From Alphaproteobacteria bacterium (GTDB lineage Bacteria; Pseudomonadota; Alphaproteobacteria; Rhodobacterales; Rhodobacteraceae), in the NCBI GenBank assembly GCA_030425925.1, contig JAUHZO010000002.1, forward strand, positions 62,001-126,000: DNA of 64,000 nucleotides, read 5' to 3'. Made by a program: the position numbers and the translations under genes. This document shows, one piece after another, positions 44,365-53,317 of the stretch. Below the pieces are notes generated by a model, which was not told the DNA's origin, did no database searches, and saw only the letters and a program-made list of their open reading frames with translations. Positions within the stretch are counted from its first letter, which is position 1, and the number at the start of each line of letters is the position of its first letter.

Positions 44365-44431
44365 ACGCCGTTCAGATTCGCGCTTGAACAATGTTCACGC
44401 TGCCCGTATCTCCGTTCGTGAACGATGTTCA
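44362..44431. promoter_or_regulatory. TetR operator array, copies 2-4 (upstream of pspA-like gene)
   Basis: Three perfect palindromes: TGAAC-gcc-GTTCA (44362-44374), TGAAC-aat-GTTCA (44385-44397) and TGAAC-gat-GTTCA (44419-44431). Start-to-start distances are 23 and 34 bases. The last ends 16 bases before the pspA-like start. The array covers the whole promoter space. Confidence 0.85.
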
Positions 44432-44447
44432 TGGAATGGAGAGAACG

Positions 44448-45125
44448 ATGTTCGCCACGCTCAAGACCCTCCTTGCCGGGGCCGGTGCCCGGGCCGAGGA
44501 ACAGGTGCAGGACCATTTCTGCATCGAACTGATCGACCAGAAGACCCGCGAAGCCGAGGCCGCGCTGAAATCCGCCAAGCTGTCGCTGGCCGGGCTGATC
44601 CAGGGCGAACGCGCCGAGGTGCGACAACTGGGCAGCCTGACCCGGCAGATCGACGATCTGACGACTCGCGCCCGCGCCGCGCTTGAGGCCGGCCGCGACG
44701 CGCTGGCCCAGGACGCGGCGCAGGCCATCGCCGAGATGGAGAACGAGGCCACCCTGCGCCGCGCCACCGTAGAGCGGTTGCAGGCGCGCACCGCGAAACT
44801 GCGCCACTCGGTCGAGACTGCGAACCGGCGCCTGACCGACCTCAAGCAAGGCGCCCTGGCCGCCCGCGCGGCCAAACGCGAGGCCGACATGCAGCGCCGT
44901 CTTGGCGCGCATCTGGGCGGATTGACCGCCTTCGAAGAGGCCGAGGCGATGATCGCCCGGGTGCTGTCGCGCGACGATCCCTTCGAGCAGGGCGAGATCC
45001 TGCGCGAGATCGACGGCAGCCTGACCCACCGCGACGCCGCCGACCGTCTGGCGGAGGCGGGCTTTGGCCCGCCGGTGAAATCCACCGCGGCGGACGTGCT
45101 CGCCCGCCTGAAATCCAAAGATTGA
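44448..45125 (+). CDS. pspA: PspA/IM30-family protein
   Basis: Predicted peripheral membrane protein of 225 residues, almost wholly helical with long coiled coils, as in phage-shock protein A. It begins MFATLKTLLAGAGARAEEQV (amphipathic start), then AEAALKSAKLSLAGLIQGER and repeated heptads to about residue 150, and ends in a short helical domain (AEAMIARVLSRDDPFEQGEI). The family forms scaffolds that protect the inner membrane. GGAGAGAACG precedes the ATG. The usual sigma-54/PspF system is not present; TetR operators replace it. The yiaA-like gene follows after 36 bases. Confidence 0.82.
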   Translation: MFATLKTLLAGAGARAEEQVQDHFCIELIDQKTREAEAALKSAKLSLAGLIQGERAEVRQLGSLTRQIDDLTTRARAALEAGRDALAQDAAQAIAEMENEATLRRATVERLQARTAKLRHSVETANRRLTDLKQGALAARAAKREADMQRRLGAHLGGLTAFEEAEAMIARVLSRDDPFEQGEILREIDGSLTHRDAADRLAEAGFGPPVKSTAADVLARLKSKD

Positions 45126-45161
45126 ACCGGAAAAAACCGAACCTCAGAAAGGACCGATCCC

Positions 45162-45440
45162 ATGACCAACGACCGCAACGAAAACGGCCTGATCCTTGCC
45201 CTCAACGGCGCAGGCGTCGCACTCGCCTACGCGCTTCTTGGCATCTCGCTCTGGCTGTCGACCGAGGTGCCTCTCTCGACCAAGGGCTTCTGGGCGATGG
45301 GCATCCTGCTTTTGACGCTGAGCCTGATCAACGTGGTGAAGTACCGCTTTGACCAGCGCGTGTCGGAGGATCGCCTGCGCCGCATCGAGGACGCGCGCAA
45401 CGAAAAGCTGCTGGAAGAGCAGTTGAAGGAAGAGTTCTAG
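45162..45440 (+). CDS. YiaA-like two-helix inner membrane protein
   Basis: A 92-residue protein with two predicted membrane helices (LNGAGVALAYALLGISLWLS and TKGFWAMGILLLTLSLINVV) of the YiaAB type, followed by a charged C-terminal helix (DQRVSEDRLRRIEDARNEKL) that could contact the coiled coil of the PspA-like partner. It lies 36 bases after that gene and should share its TetR-controlled promoter. The combination of PspA-like and YiaA-like proteins suggests an envelope stress module. Confidence 0.83.
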   Translation: MTNDRNENGLILALNGAGVALAYALLGISLWLSTEVPLSTKGFWAMGILLLTLSLINVVKYRFDQRVSEDRLRRIEDARNEKLLEEQLKEEF

Positions 45441-45646
45441 GGCGTCTTGCGCGCAAGCGTCCCGGCTTGACCTTCGGACACCGATACCCTGTCACGCCTT
45501 CGGCGATCCGGGAATTTCGGTGTCGCAGGCGCGTCGGTTCAAGGGCGGGAAACTGTCACTGCACGAACCCTGCACATCTCCTGCGGCGCGGCTTCACCTG
45601 CCGCACGGCATCCCGGAAAAAACACCAAGGGACAGGAGATGACCTC

Positions 45647-47197
45647 ATGCACACCCTCACCTTGCGCGGCCTGCCGCGCAGCCTGAACCGGGATGGCTGG
45701 TGGCTGGCTTCGGACAGCACCCCGCCCGGCCCGCCGCCGCCGATCCCCACGGCGGCGGCACCCGATCTGCCCGGCACACCACGTTCCGGCCTTCTACTTG
45801 GGCTGGTCGCGCTCGCGGATCTGCTGTTCTGGGAGGCTCCGCTGGGCCTGTCGATGGCGGTCTACGCGCTGGCCGTCTTTGCCGCCGCCGTGCTGGACCT
45901 GCGCCCGCGCCGCGACCTGCGCCTGCCGCTGATCGTTCTGACAGCCGCGATCCTGCCGGTGATCGAGATGGCGCAGACGCTGTCGGTGGTTTTCCTGCTG
46001 GGCGGGCTGGTCACGGCGATCCTGCTGACGCGGCTGCCCGCGCCTGTCCGGCTGGAAGACCTCGCGCAAGCGCTCCGTCACCTTCTGGCCAGCGCGCCGG
46101 CCTCCGGTCCCCGCGCGCTGGCCCGGGCGGTCCGTGCGCCGCAGGGGAGGGGGCAGACCCTGCTCGCCCCACGCCGGCAGGTGCTGACCGGCTGGGCCTT
46201 TCCCCTGGGCGGCGCGCTGATCCTGTCGGGGTTGCTGCTGAGCGCCAACCCGATCCTCGCCGACGCGCTGACCCGCACCTTGCAGGCGCTGACCCCCACC
46301 AGCCTCACCGCCGAGGACATCCTTGTCCGCCCGCTGTTCTGGCTTGGCGCGGGCTTTGTCCTCTGGCCGCTGCTCACCGCCCGCGCCGCCGCGACGCCCG
46401 CGCCCGATTGGCAGGCGCCCGATTACGCCCCGCCGGGACTGAACCGGGCGTCTGTCCTCAACGCGCTCTGGCTCTTCAACGCGATGCTGGGCGTGCAGAC
46501 GTTGATGGACGCTGCGATCCTGCTTGGCGGCGCTTCGCTGCCCGAGGGCATGAGCCATGCCGAATACGCGCATCGCGGCGCCTATCCCCTGCTTTTGACC
46601 GCCATGCTGGCCGGGGCCTTCGCGCTGGCGGCGCGGCCGTTCTGGGACGAGCACCGCCTCACGCGGCCGCTGCTGATCCTGTGGCTGGTCCAGAACGTGG
46701 CGCTTTGCGCCAGCGCCGCGCTGCGGCTCGAACTGTACATGGAGGCGTTCGGCCTGACCTATCTGCGGCTTTACGCGCTGATCTGGATGGGCGTGGTGGC
46801 TTGCGGTCTGGGGCTGACGCTGTGGCAGATCCTCACCCGGCGCAGCACGCCCTGGCTGATCGCGCGGGCTGCCGTCCTCGGCCTTGCCGTGCTTTATGCC
46901 AGCGCGTTTGTCAATTTCGCCGACATCATCGCGCGCCAGAACCTGGCCCGCGCGGTGGATCGGCCTGATGTGCCCATCGACCACGCCTATCTGTGCAAGC
47001 TCGGCCCGACCGCCGGGGCCGCGATCCTGCAGCAGGTCCGCGCCCATCCCGAGTTGCGCTCCAAACGCGCGGTGCACTGCGGCCCGCTCAGCCGTCCGAT
47101 GCCGGACTGGCGCGGCTGGGGCTTCCGGCAGGCGCGCGTAAACCATACTGTCTGGTCCATCACAGGAGGCCCCGATGAAAATCCTTTTGGTCGATGA
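45647..47197 (+). CDS. polytopic membrane protein, DUF4173-like
   Basis: A 516-residue protein with about 11-12 predicted membrane helices, for example LLLGLVALADLLFWEAPLGL and LIVLTAAILPVIEMAQTLSV. The middle block NAMLGVQTLMDAAILLGGASLPEGMSHAEYAHRGAYPL resembles the DUF4173/DUF4153 group of uncharacterised membrane proteins, where the EYAHRGAYPL motif is typical. AGGAG lies 9 bases before the ATG. Its last 23 bases overlap the response-regulator gene, so membrane protein, regulator and kinase form one unit and may act as one signalling complex. Confidence 0.8.
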   Translation: MHTLTLRGLPRSLNRDGWWLASDSTPPGPPPPIPTAAAPDLPGTPRSGLLLGLVALADLLFWEAPLGLSMAVYALAVFAAAVLDLRPRRDLRLPLIVLTAAILPVIEMAQTLSVVFLLGGLVTAILLTRLPAPVRLEDLAQALRHLLASAPASGPRALARAVRAPQGRGQTLLAPRRQVLTGWAFPLGGALILSGLLLSANPILADALTRTLQALTPTSLTAEDILVRPLFWLGAGFVLWPLLTARAAATPAPDWQAPDYAPPGLNRASVLNALWLFNAMLGVQTLMDAAILLGGASLPEGMSHAEYAHRGAYPLLLTAMLAGAFALAARPFWDEHRLTRPLLILWLVQNVALCASAALRLELYMEAFGLTYLRLYALIWMGVVACGLGLTLWQILTRRSTPWLIARAAVLGLAVLYASAFVNFADIIARQNLARAVDRPDVPIDHAYLCKLGPTAGAAILQQVRAHPELRSKRAVHCGPLSRPMPDWRGWGFRQARVNHTVWSITGGPDENPFGR

Positions 47198-47849
47198 CGA
47201 TCCCCGGCTGCGCGATCTGGTGCGCCTTGCGCTGGAACGGGCGGCGTTCACCGTGATCACCGCCGCCGACGGGCAGGTCGCGCTGACCCACGCGGCACGC
47301 GAACGGCCCGACCTGATCGTGCTGGACGTGGGCCTGCCGGAACTGGACGGGTTCGAGGTCTGCCGCCGCATCCGCGCGAAATCGGACGTGCCGATCCTGT
47401 TCCTGACCGCCCGCGACGACGAGATCGACCGCATCCTGTGCCTTGAGATGGGGGGCGACGACTATGTCACCAAACCCTTCAGCCCGCGCGAACTGGTGGC
47501 CCGCGTGCGCACGATCCTCAAGCGCAGCCGCGGGCTGACGGGGCTGGACGCGCCGCTGCGCAGCGGCGCGCTGGAACTGGACCGCGCCCGCCACAGCCTG
47601 TGCGTGGCGGGCACCGAAGTGGGCCTGACCGGCACCGAATTCGCGCTTTTGGCACACCTGATGGAGCGGCCCGACCAGGTCCATCCCAAGGCGCGGCTGG
47701 TGGCCGCGATCTGGGGCGCGGGCAGCGACGTGTCGGACCGCACGCTCGACAGCCACCTGCGCAACCTGCGCCGCAAGCTGGCCGAGGCCGGCGCGGGCGA
47801 CGCGCTGGAAACGGTGCATGGCGTGGGCATCCGGCTGGGCGCGGCATGA
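47175..47849 (+). CDS. response regulator, OmpR family
   Basis: Two-component regulator of 224 residues. The receiver has acidic D7-D9, phospho-acceptor D51 in LIVLDVGLPELDG, Thr in FLTARDDEI and Lys in YVTKPFSPRE. The C-terminal winged helix reads LTGTEFALLAHLMERPDQV and DRTLDSHLRNLRRKL. ACAGGAGGCCCCG gives the ribosome binding site inside the preceding gene. The stop overlaps the kinase start (ATGA). Confidence 0.93.
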   Translation: MKILLVDDDPRLRDLVRLALERAAFTVITAADGQVALTHAARERPDLIVLDVGLPELDGFEVCRRIRAKSDVPILFLTARDDEIDRILCLEMGGDDYVTKPFSPRELVARVRTILKRSRGLTGLDAPLRSGALELDRARHSLCVAGTEVGLTGTEFALLAHLMERPDQVHPKARLVAAIWGAGSDVSDRTLDSHLRNLRRKLAEAGAGDALETVHGVGIRLGAA

Positions 47850-48829
47850 CCCGCCGCTGGCGCCCGCCCTTGTGGCTGGTGCTGGGCGGCGCGCTGGCGG
47901 GCACGCTGGTGCTGTCCTTCCTGGGCCTCGTGGTGCTGCGCTATCTCGGGCCGGAGATCGGCTTTCGCGAAGCCGCCGCCGCGGTCGCGCTGGTCATCGC
48001 GCTGCTGACGGCGGGGCTGGGCGCGCTTTTGGTGCGGCTGCTCCTGCGGCCGATCCACGCGTTGCGCGGCTTTGCGGCCGAGGTGCGCGCCGCGCCGCAA
48101 ACCCCGCCCGATCCACCCGCGCATTACGGCACGCAGGAATTGCACGCCACTGCGCTGTCGGTGATCGATATGGCCGAAACCCTGCGCGCCCGGGAAAGCG
48201 CGATCCGCGGCTATTCCGACCACGTCACGCACGAGTTGAAGACCCCGGTCGCCGGCATCCGCGCGGCGGTCGAACTGATGGAGGATGGCGGCACGCTCGA
48301 CGCCGAGTCCGCGGCGCTTCTGTCCCAGATCGACAGCGCCGCGCGCGAGATCGAGGCGCAGCTCGACGCGCTGCGCCGCGCCGCCCGCGCGCGCGAGCCG
48401 CGCCATCGCGGCCAGACCACGCTGGCAATCATGCGCCCGCGGCTCACGGCCTTGTCTGCAGGGCTGCGGCTGGAGCTGGCGGGCGCGGATGTGCCGCTGC
48501 CGATGGCGGCGGACGGGCTCGAGATGCTGCTGGCGCAGCTTCTGGGCAACGCCGCGTCCCATGGCGCGCGCAGTGTCCACCTGATGGCCCGCGCAGGCCC
48601 ACGCGAGGTGGCGCTGGAGGTCGCCGATGACGGCCCCGGCATCTCGCCTGGCCACGCTGCCCGCGTGTTCGAGCCGTTCTTCACCACGCGGCGCGGGACG
48701 GGCGGCACCGGCATGGGCCTGACCATCGCCCGCAACCTCGCCGAAGCCCATGGCGGACGGCTTCACCTTCTGGACCAGGACGAAGACTCGCGTGGTGCCC
48801 GCTTCCTCCTGACCTTGCCCGGAGACTGA
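47846..48829 (+). CDS. sensor histidine kinase
   Basis: Membrane kinase of 327 residues, partner of the preceding regulator. Two N-terminal helices (residues 9-32 and 44-67) enclose only about 12 residues, so there is almost no periplasmic sensor. A HAMP-like segment follows, then the H box with H129 in SDHVTHELKTPVAG, N box LLGNAASHGA, G1 DDGPGISPGHAARVFEPFF and G2 GTGGTGMGLTIARNLA. The lack of an extracytoplasmic domain suggests that sensing depends on the membrane or on the overlapping upstream polytopic protein. Confidence 0.92.
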   Translation: MTRRWRPPLWLVLGGALAGTLVLSFLGLVVLRYLGPEIGFREAAAAVALVIALLTAGLGALLVRLLLRPIHALRGFAAEVRAAPQTPPDPPAHYGTQELHATALSVIDMAETLRARESAIRGYSDHVTHELKTPVAGIRAAVELMEDGGTLDAESAALLSQIDSAAREIEAQLDALRRAARAREPRHRGQTTLAIMRPRLTALSAGLRLELAGADVPLPMAADGLEMLLAQLLGNAASHGARSVHLMARAGPREVALEVADDGPGISPGHAARVFEPFFTTRRGTGGTGMGLTIARNLAEAHGGRLHLLDQDEDSRGARFLLTLPGD

Positions 48830-48899
48830 CCGGAGTCACCGCGGGTGGATGTTTCCAATCTCAGGCTGAGCGGGTCACCGCGCTTTCTGTCGTGTCCGC

Positions 48900-48926
48900 A
48901 AAAAAGATGGGTGCTTGGCACCCATC
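48900..48926 (-). terminator. Rho-independent terminator of glyA
   Basis: On the minus strand GATGGGTGC-caa-GCACCCATC is followed by six T, a classic intrinsic terminator. It starts 12 bases after the glyA stop. Its core is the same as in the repeat at 27605-27668. Confidence 0.9.
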
Positions 48927-48937
48927 CACCCGTCGGA

Positions 48938-50233
48938 TCACAGCCCCGGATAAAGCGGGAAGCGCGCGCAGAGCTCCGCAACCTCGGCTTTCACCTTGGC
49001 CTCGACCTCGACGTTGCCGTCCTCGCCATGCGCGGCCAGTCCGTCCACCACCTCGTTGATCCAGTCGCCGATCTGGCGGAACTCCGGCTCGCCAAAGCCG
49101 CGTGTGGTGCCCGCGGGCGTGCCCAGGCGGATGCCGCTGGTGATGGTGGGCTTTTCATCGTCGAACGGCACGCCGTTCTTGTTGCAGGTGATATGCGCGC
49201 GGCCCAGGGATTTCTCGGTCGCGTTGCCCTTAACCCCCTTGGGGCGCAGGTCCACCAGCATCACATGGGTGTCGGTGCCGCCCGTGACCGTGGCCAGACC
49301 GCCCTGCTGCAGCTGGTCTGCCAGCGCCTGCGCGTTCCGGATCACCTGCTGCTGGTAGGTCTTGAAGGACGGGTCCAGCGCCTCGCCAAAGGCCACCGCC
49401 TTGGCGGCGATCACGTGCATCAGGGGCCCGCCCTGAATGCCCGGGAAGATGGCGGAGTTGAACTTCTTCGCCAGCGCCTCGTCGTCCGTCAGGATCATGC
49501 CGCCGCGCGGGCCGCGCAGCGTCTTGTGGGTGGTGGTGGTGGCCACATGCACATGCGGGAAGGGGTTGGGATACTCGCCCGCCGCGATCAGCCCCGCGAA
49601 ATGCGCCACATCCGCCAGGAGCCACGCGCCCACGCTGTCGGCGATCTCGCGGAACCTGGCAAAGTCGATCTGGCGCGGAATGGCCGAGCCGCCGGCAATG
49701 ATCATCTTGGGCTTGTGCTCGGCCGCCAGCGCCGCGATCTGCTCATAGTCGATGTCCAGCGTGTCGCGCTTCACGCCGTACTGGATGGCGTTGAACCACT
49801 TGCCCGACTGGTTCGGGGCCGCGCCATGGGTCAGGTGCCCACCCGCATCGAGGCTCATGCCCAGGATCGTGTCGCCGGGCTGCAAGAGCGCCTGGAACAC
49901 GCCCTGGTTGGCCTGCGAACCGGAGTTCGGCTGAACGTTGGCAAAGCCGCAGCCGAAAAGCTGACAGGCGCGCTTGATCGCCAGCTCCTCGGCCACGTCC
50001 ACGAACTGGCACCCGCCGTAATAGCGCCGCCCCGGATAGCCCTCGGCATATTTGTTGGTCAGGACCGAGCCCTGCGCCTCCATCACCGCGCGGGACACGA
50101 TGTTTTCCGAAGCGATCAGCTCGATCTCGTCGCGCTGGCGGCCCAGCTCGCCGGTCACGGCGGCAAAAAGCTCCGGGTCACGCTCGGCGAGGGGCGTTGT
50201 AAAGAAACCGTCGTCGCGGTGCGGTGCGTTCAT
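48938..50233 (-). CDS. glyA: serine hydroxymethyltransferase
   Basis: PLP enzyme that interconverts serine and glycine while charging tetrahydrofolate with a one-carbon unit. The 431 residues are normal. The N-terminal [18 protein letters not shown] and [14 protein letters not shown] are family blocks; the PLP lysine is K237 in [15 protein letters not shown]. The start [11 protein letters not shown] is preceded by GGAGCAGGCTC. It is monocistronic with its own terminator. Confidence 0.97.
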   Translation of the reverse strand: MNAPHRDDGFFTTPLAERDPELFAAVTGELGRQRDEIELIASENIVSRAVMEAQGSVLTNKYAEGYPGRRYYGGCQFVDVAEELAIKRACQLFGCGFANVQPNSGSQANQGVFQALLQPGDTILGMSLDAGGHLTHGAAPNQSGKWFNAIQYGVKRDTLDIDYEQIAALAAEHKPKMIIAGGSAIPRQIDFARFREIADSVGAWLLADVAHFAGLIAAGEYPNPFPHVHVATTTTHKTLRGPRGGMILTDDEALAKKFNSAIFPGIQGGPLMHVIAAKAVAFGEALDPSFKTYQQQVIRNAQALADQLQQGGLATVTGGTDTHVMLVDLRPKGVKGNATEKSLGRAHITCNKNGVPFDDEKPTITSGIRLGTPAGTTRGFGEPEFRQIGDWINEVVDGLAAHGEDGNVEVEAKVKAEVAELCARFPLYPGL

Positions 50234-50406
50234 GAGCCTGCTCCTGTCAGTCAGAGGGGATTCGCAATACCGGCGTTTCGTATCGGAAACTGTCCCTCGG
50301 GCAAAGATTGTAAAGCGACATGACGCAATTATCCTGCGTCCTTGCTGGCGCCGCGGGGGAACATGTGCTTGTTTCGCGGTCAGAGCGCGCCGACAGGAAA
50401 CCGATC

Positions 50407-51168
50407 ATGACCCTTCGCATTGCCTTCTGCGCGTCCTCGGCGCCCATCGCGCAAGCCGCCCTGGCCGGGCTGACGCGGCGCTATGGCGATCACGCCGAAC
50501 AGGGCGCGGACGTGATCGTGGCGCTGGGCGGCGACGGGTTCATGCTGCAGACCCTGCACCGGACGCAGGAAAACCCCGCCCCGGTCTACGGCATGAACCG
50601 CGGCACCGTGGGCTTCCTGATGAACGAATACGCCGAACACGACCTGCCCGCGCGCCTTGGTGCCGCCGAAGAGGCGGTGCTGCACCCGCTCTCCATGCGC
50701 GCCGAACGCCAGGACGGCACGCATCACCAGGTGCTTGCGATCAACGAGGTCTCGCTCCTGCGCGCAGGCCCGCAGGCCGCACGGCTGCAGATCAGCGTGG
50801 ACGGGCGCGTGCGCATGCCGGAACTGGTCTGCGACGGCGCGCTGGTGGCCACGCCGGCCGGCTCCACCGCCTACAACTACTCTGCCCACGGGCCCATCCT
50901 GCCCATTGGCTCCGACGTTCTGGCGCTGACCGCCATGGCCGCCTTCCGCCCCCGCCGCTGGCGCGGCGCGCTGCTGCCGCACACTGCCGAGGTGCGTTTC
51001 GACGTGCTCGACCCCGAGAAACGGCCCGTCATGGCCGAAGCCGATGCACGCGCCGTGCGCGACGTGATCCGCGTCGACATCCGCTCCGAACCCGCCATCG
51101 CCCACCGCGTGTTGTTCGATCCCGGCCACGGCCTCGAAGAACGTCTGATCCGCGAACAATTCGTCTGA
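50407..51168 (+). CDS. nadK: NAD kinase
   Basis: Phosphorylates NAD to NADP. The GGDG motif is at residues 41-44 ([11 protein letters not shown]), followed by [13 protein letters not shown], the NE/D site in AINEVSLLR and the glycine-rich [22 protein letters not shown]. The 253 residues fit the short proteobacterial form. ATG at 50407 ([11 protein letters not shown]) is the family start; an upstream in-frame start adds 29 residues without homology. It converges with the first crp-like gene across a repeat. Confidence 0.95.
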   Translation: MTLRIAFCASSAPIAQAALAGLTRRYGDHAEQGADVIVALGGDGFMLQTLHRTQENPAPVYGMNRGTVGFLMNEYAEHDLPARLGAAEEAVLHPLSMRAERQDGTHHQVLAINEVSLLRAGPQAARLQISVDGRVRMPELVCDGALVATPAGSTAYNYSAHGPILPIGSDVLALTAMAAFRPRRWRGALLPHTAEVRFDVLDPEKRPVMAEADARAVRDVIRVDIRSEPAIAHRVLFDPGHGLEERLIREQFV

Positions 51169-51194
51169 CAGACCCGGTCCGCTACACCCCGCCT

Positions 51195-51310
51195 GTCTTT
51201 CATCTTTCTCCAAATACCTCCGGGGGAGTCCGCGCCCCGCGCGGACGGGGGCAGCGCCCCCGAAAACGCGCGCCGCAGGCGCGCACGGGTCGGAGCGCGC
51301 AGCGCTCCGA
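51195..51310. repeat. composite intergenic repeat, copy 2
   Basis: The modules of the 38441-38630 element in another order: the unit TCTTTCATCTTTCTCCAAAT (from 51196) running into ACCTCCGGGGG, the palindrome GGGGGC-agc-GCCCCC (51247-51261), hairpin GCGCGCC-gca-GGCGCGC (51268-51284), the linker ACGGGT and hairpin CGGAGCGC-gca-GCGCTCCG (51291-51309). It fills the gap between the convergent nadK and crp-like genes and may terminate both. Confidence 0.82.
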
Positions 51311-51316
51311 CACCCC

Positions 51317-52009
51317 TCAGCCCGCCAGCGCCGCCAGCCGTTCGGGATCTATCACCACCAGTTCGCGCCCGTCGCGGTGCAGGATGCCGTCCGCCTCCCA
51401 GGCCTTGATCTGGCGGTTGACGCTTTCCCGGGTCAGTCCCGCCATGTCGCCCAGATCGGCCTGCGAGACCGCCGGGCGCAGCCGGAAGACGCCGTCCCCC
51501 TCGTCGATCCCCCAGCGCCGGACCAGCCCGGCCAGCACCTTGGCCAGCCGCGTGCCGCCATCGGCGGCAAAGACACCGGCCAGCGTTTCCGTGGTTGCCT
51601 GCAGCTTGCGGCACAGATCGGCCACCAGACCCAGCGTGGCCTGCGGGTGCTGTGCCAGAAAGCGCAAGAGCTGCGTCCGCGTGACCGACCGCCCCGTCAC
51701 ATCCACCTTGGCGCGGGCATCGGCCGTGCGCTCGCTGCCCATCAGCACCGCCATTTCGCCAACGCAGTCGCCCGGACCCAGATGGGCGATGATCGAACGG
51801 TCGCCCGCGGGGGAGGTCAGGCTGATTTCCACCTGGCCGGTGTCGATCAGCAACAGCGTGTCGCCGGGGCTGCCCTTGGCAAAGAACACCTTGCCCGTCG
51901 GGTAATGCCGCGGCGTGGCCAGAGCCAGCAGGGCCTTGCGGTCCTCGCTGCTCAGAACGGTCAGGATCAGGCTTTCGCGCCGGGCCACGCCCCAGTCGTC
52001 GACGTTCAT
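51317..52009 (-). CDS. Crp/Fnr-family regulator A
   Basis: Regulator of 230 residues with an N-terminal cyclic-nucleotide-binding-type barrel (GSPGDTLLLIDTGQVEISLT, LGPGDCVGEMAVLMGSERTA) and a C-terminal Crp winged helix. The recognition helix reads MAGLTRESVNRQIKAWEADG, retaining Arg-Glu and Arg of the CRP readout. It has no N-terminal FNR cysteine cluster. The barrel has GEMAVL where cAMP receptors have GELAL plus RTADARA, so nucleotide binding is possible. It is a tandem paralogue of the gene at 52121, 111 bases away on the same strand. Confidence 0.9.
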   Translation of the reverse strand: MNVDDWGVARRESLILTVLSSEDRKALLALATPRHYPTGKVFFAKGSPGDTLLLIDTGQVEISLTSPAGDRSIIAHLGPGDCVGEMAVLMGSERTADARAKVDVTGRSVTRTQLLRFLAQHPQATLGLVADLCRKLQATTETLAGVFAADGGTRLAKVLAGLVRRWGIDEGDGVFRLRPAVSQADLGDMAGLTRESVNRQIKAWEADGILHRDGRELVVIDPERLAALAG

Positions 52010-52120
52010 ATGTCTCCCCCATGAGTTGAATCCCGGGGGCAGGCTATCACAGCGATGGCAGAGCGGCAGGGGAAACCTGACGGCCCGACACAGTTCGCGT
52101 CCATGTGACGTTGCCAGGCG

Positions 52121-52813
52121 TCAGAGATCCGGGCCGGCGATGCGGCGCAGGGCGTCCGGGGCCAGCAGGACCAGCTGGCCCTGGCTGCGATCCAGGATGT
52201 TTCCGGCTTCGAACGCACCCAGATAGCGGTTGACGCTTTCCCGGCTCAGCCCCGTCATGTCGCCCAGATCCGATTGCGAAAAGCGTTGGTCGAGATGCAG
52301 CGCGCCGGAACGGTCCGCGCGGGCCCAGCGGTCGAACAGCCGCATCAGGCAGCGCGCCAGGCGGGTCTGCCCGTCGGACAGGGCCTGATCGGTCAGCGTT
52401 GCATTGGTCTGGCGCAGTCGGGCGCAGAGGCAGGCAATGACCGCCGTGACAAGGCCCGGTCTTTCGGTCAGGAACGCCATCACCTGCGACCGCATCAGCA
52501 TGTGGCCCGAGACCTCGGTGGCGGCCACGGCATCGGCGCTGCGTGGGCGGCCGTCCAGCGCGGCCAGCTCGCCCACCACGTCGCCCGGGCCGGTCTGGGC
52601 CAGGATGGTGCGGCGGCCGGTCAGCGCGGTGCGGCTGATCTCGACCCGGCCGCGGGCGATCAGAAGCACCGTGTCGCCGCTGCTGCCCTCGGCAAAGATC
52701 GTGCGCCGCGCCGGGTAGGTCTGCGTCACCCCCAGGGCGAACAGCTCTGACAGGTCCGTGGGGCCCAGCATGTCTTTCAGAAGTCCCGGCGCTTCGTCCT
52801 CCATGCGGGTCAT
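52121..52813 (-). CDS. Crp/Fnr-family regulator B
   Basis: Second Crp-type protein, 230 residues, same architecture as its neighbour: barrel GSSGDTVLLIARGRVEISRT with PGDVVGELAALDGRPRSADA, and HTH MTGLSRESVNRYLGAFEAGN. The GELAALDGRPRSA stretch is close to the cAMP phosphate cassette. ATG at 52813 (MTRMEDEAP) or 52804. A perfect CRP-type palindrome lies 52 bases upstream, which suggests autoregulation or control by its paralogue. Confidence 0.9.
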   Translation of the reverse strand: MTRMEDEAPGLLKDMLGPTDLSELFALGVTQTYPARRTIFAEGSSGDTVLLIARGRVEISRTALTGRRTILAQTGPGDVVGELAALDGRPRSADAVAATEVSGHMLMRSQVMAFLTERPGLVTAVIACLCARLRQTNATLTDQALSDGQTRLARCLMRLFDRWARADRSGALHLDQRFSQSDLGDMTGLSRESVNRYLGAFEAGNILDRSQGQLVLLAPDALRRIAGPDL

Positions 52814-52864
52814 GCTCCGTGCCTTGTTGCTGCAGATTTACCTTCCGTAAAGTTTTTCTCGACT

Positions 52865-52884
52865 GCTGTGACATACGTCACAGC
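52865..52884. promoter_or_regulatory. CRP-type binding site, perfect palindrome
   Basis: GCTGTGAC-atac-GTCACAGC: 8+8 perfect arms that contain the CRP consensus TGTGA-N6-TCACA. It lies 52 bases upstream of the Crp B start. An additional TTTAC-cttcc-GTAAA palindrome is at 52837-52851, between this site and the gene. Confidence 0.8.
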
Positions 52885-53317
52885 GTTGCGCGGGATAGCC
52901 CGCCATGGTGCCTGCATGGGTTGCGGCCAGGTGTTGCAAGTGATTGTTCAGGTGCCCTTTTCCGGCCCGCAACCCTGCAGGACGATGTGCGAGGCGCGCA
53001 CGGGCAATTTGCCGTGTGGCGCGGGGTGAAGAGACGGGTTCCGCTTTGCAAGCGTGAGTGGTGGCTTTGGAGCCGGTCTGTTCCATCATGTCGGTCGGTG
53101 TCGTGTTCAGATCGTCCCCATGATACTGTCCGTGACGCGGCATCCGACCCGTCCTGCCATTTTTACTCGCCATCGTGTCCCGACGCCGAAACGCCGATTG
53201 CCATCCGTGGCGCACTGCGCCCCGGCGATTTTTCGCGACCGGCGTCAAAGGGCTGTTAACATGCAGGTCCAGACTGGCAGTGCGCATCGCATTTCTTCTT
53301 GGGAACAGGAGACAGAC
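52885..53317. other. long intergenic region between Crp B and exported hydratase-like gene
   Basis: About 430 bases with no recognised gene. Open frames are short or lack start signals. Divergent promoters are expected here; the only strong sequence signal is the CRP-type palindrome at its left edge. Confidence 0.5.

Noticed and set aside
44362-44431. TGAAC-N3-GTTCA palindromes as LexA boxes
   Set aside because: The alphaproteobacterial LexA box is a direct repeat GTTC-N7-GTTC. These are inverted repeats with 3-base spacers, repeated around a TetR gene.
49000-50300. Glycine riboswitch in front of glyA
   Set aside because: The 170 bases upstream of the glyA start show no paired glycine-aptamer core.
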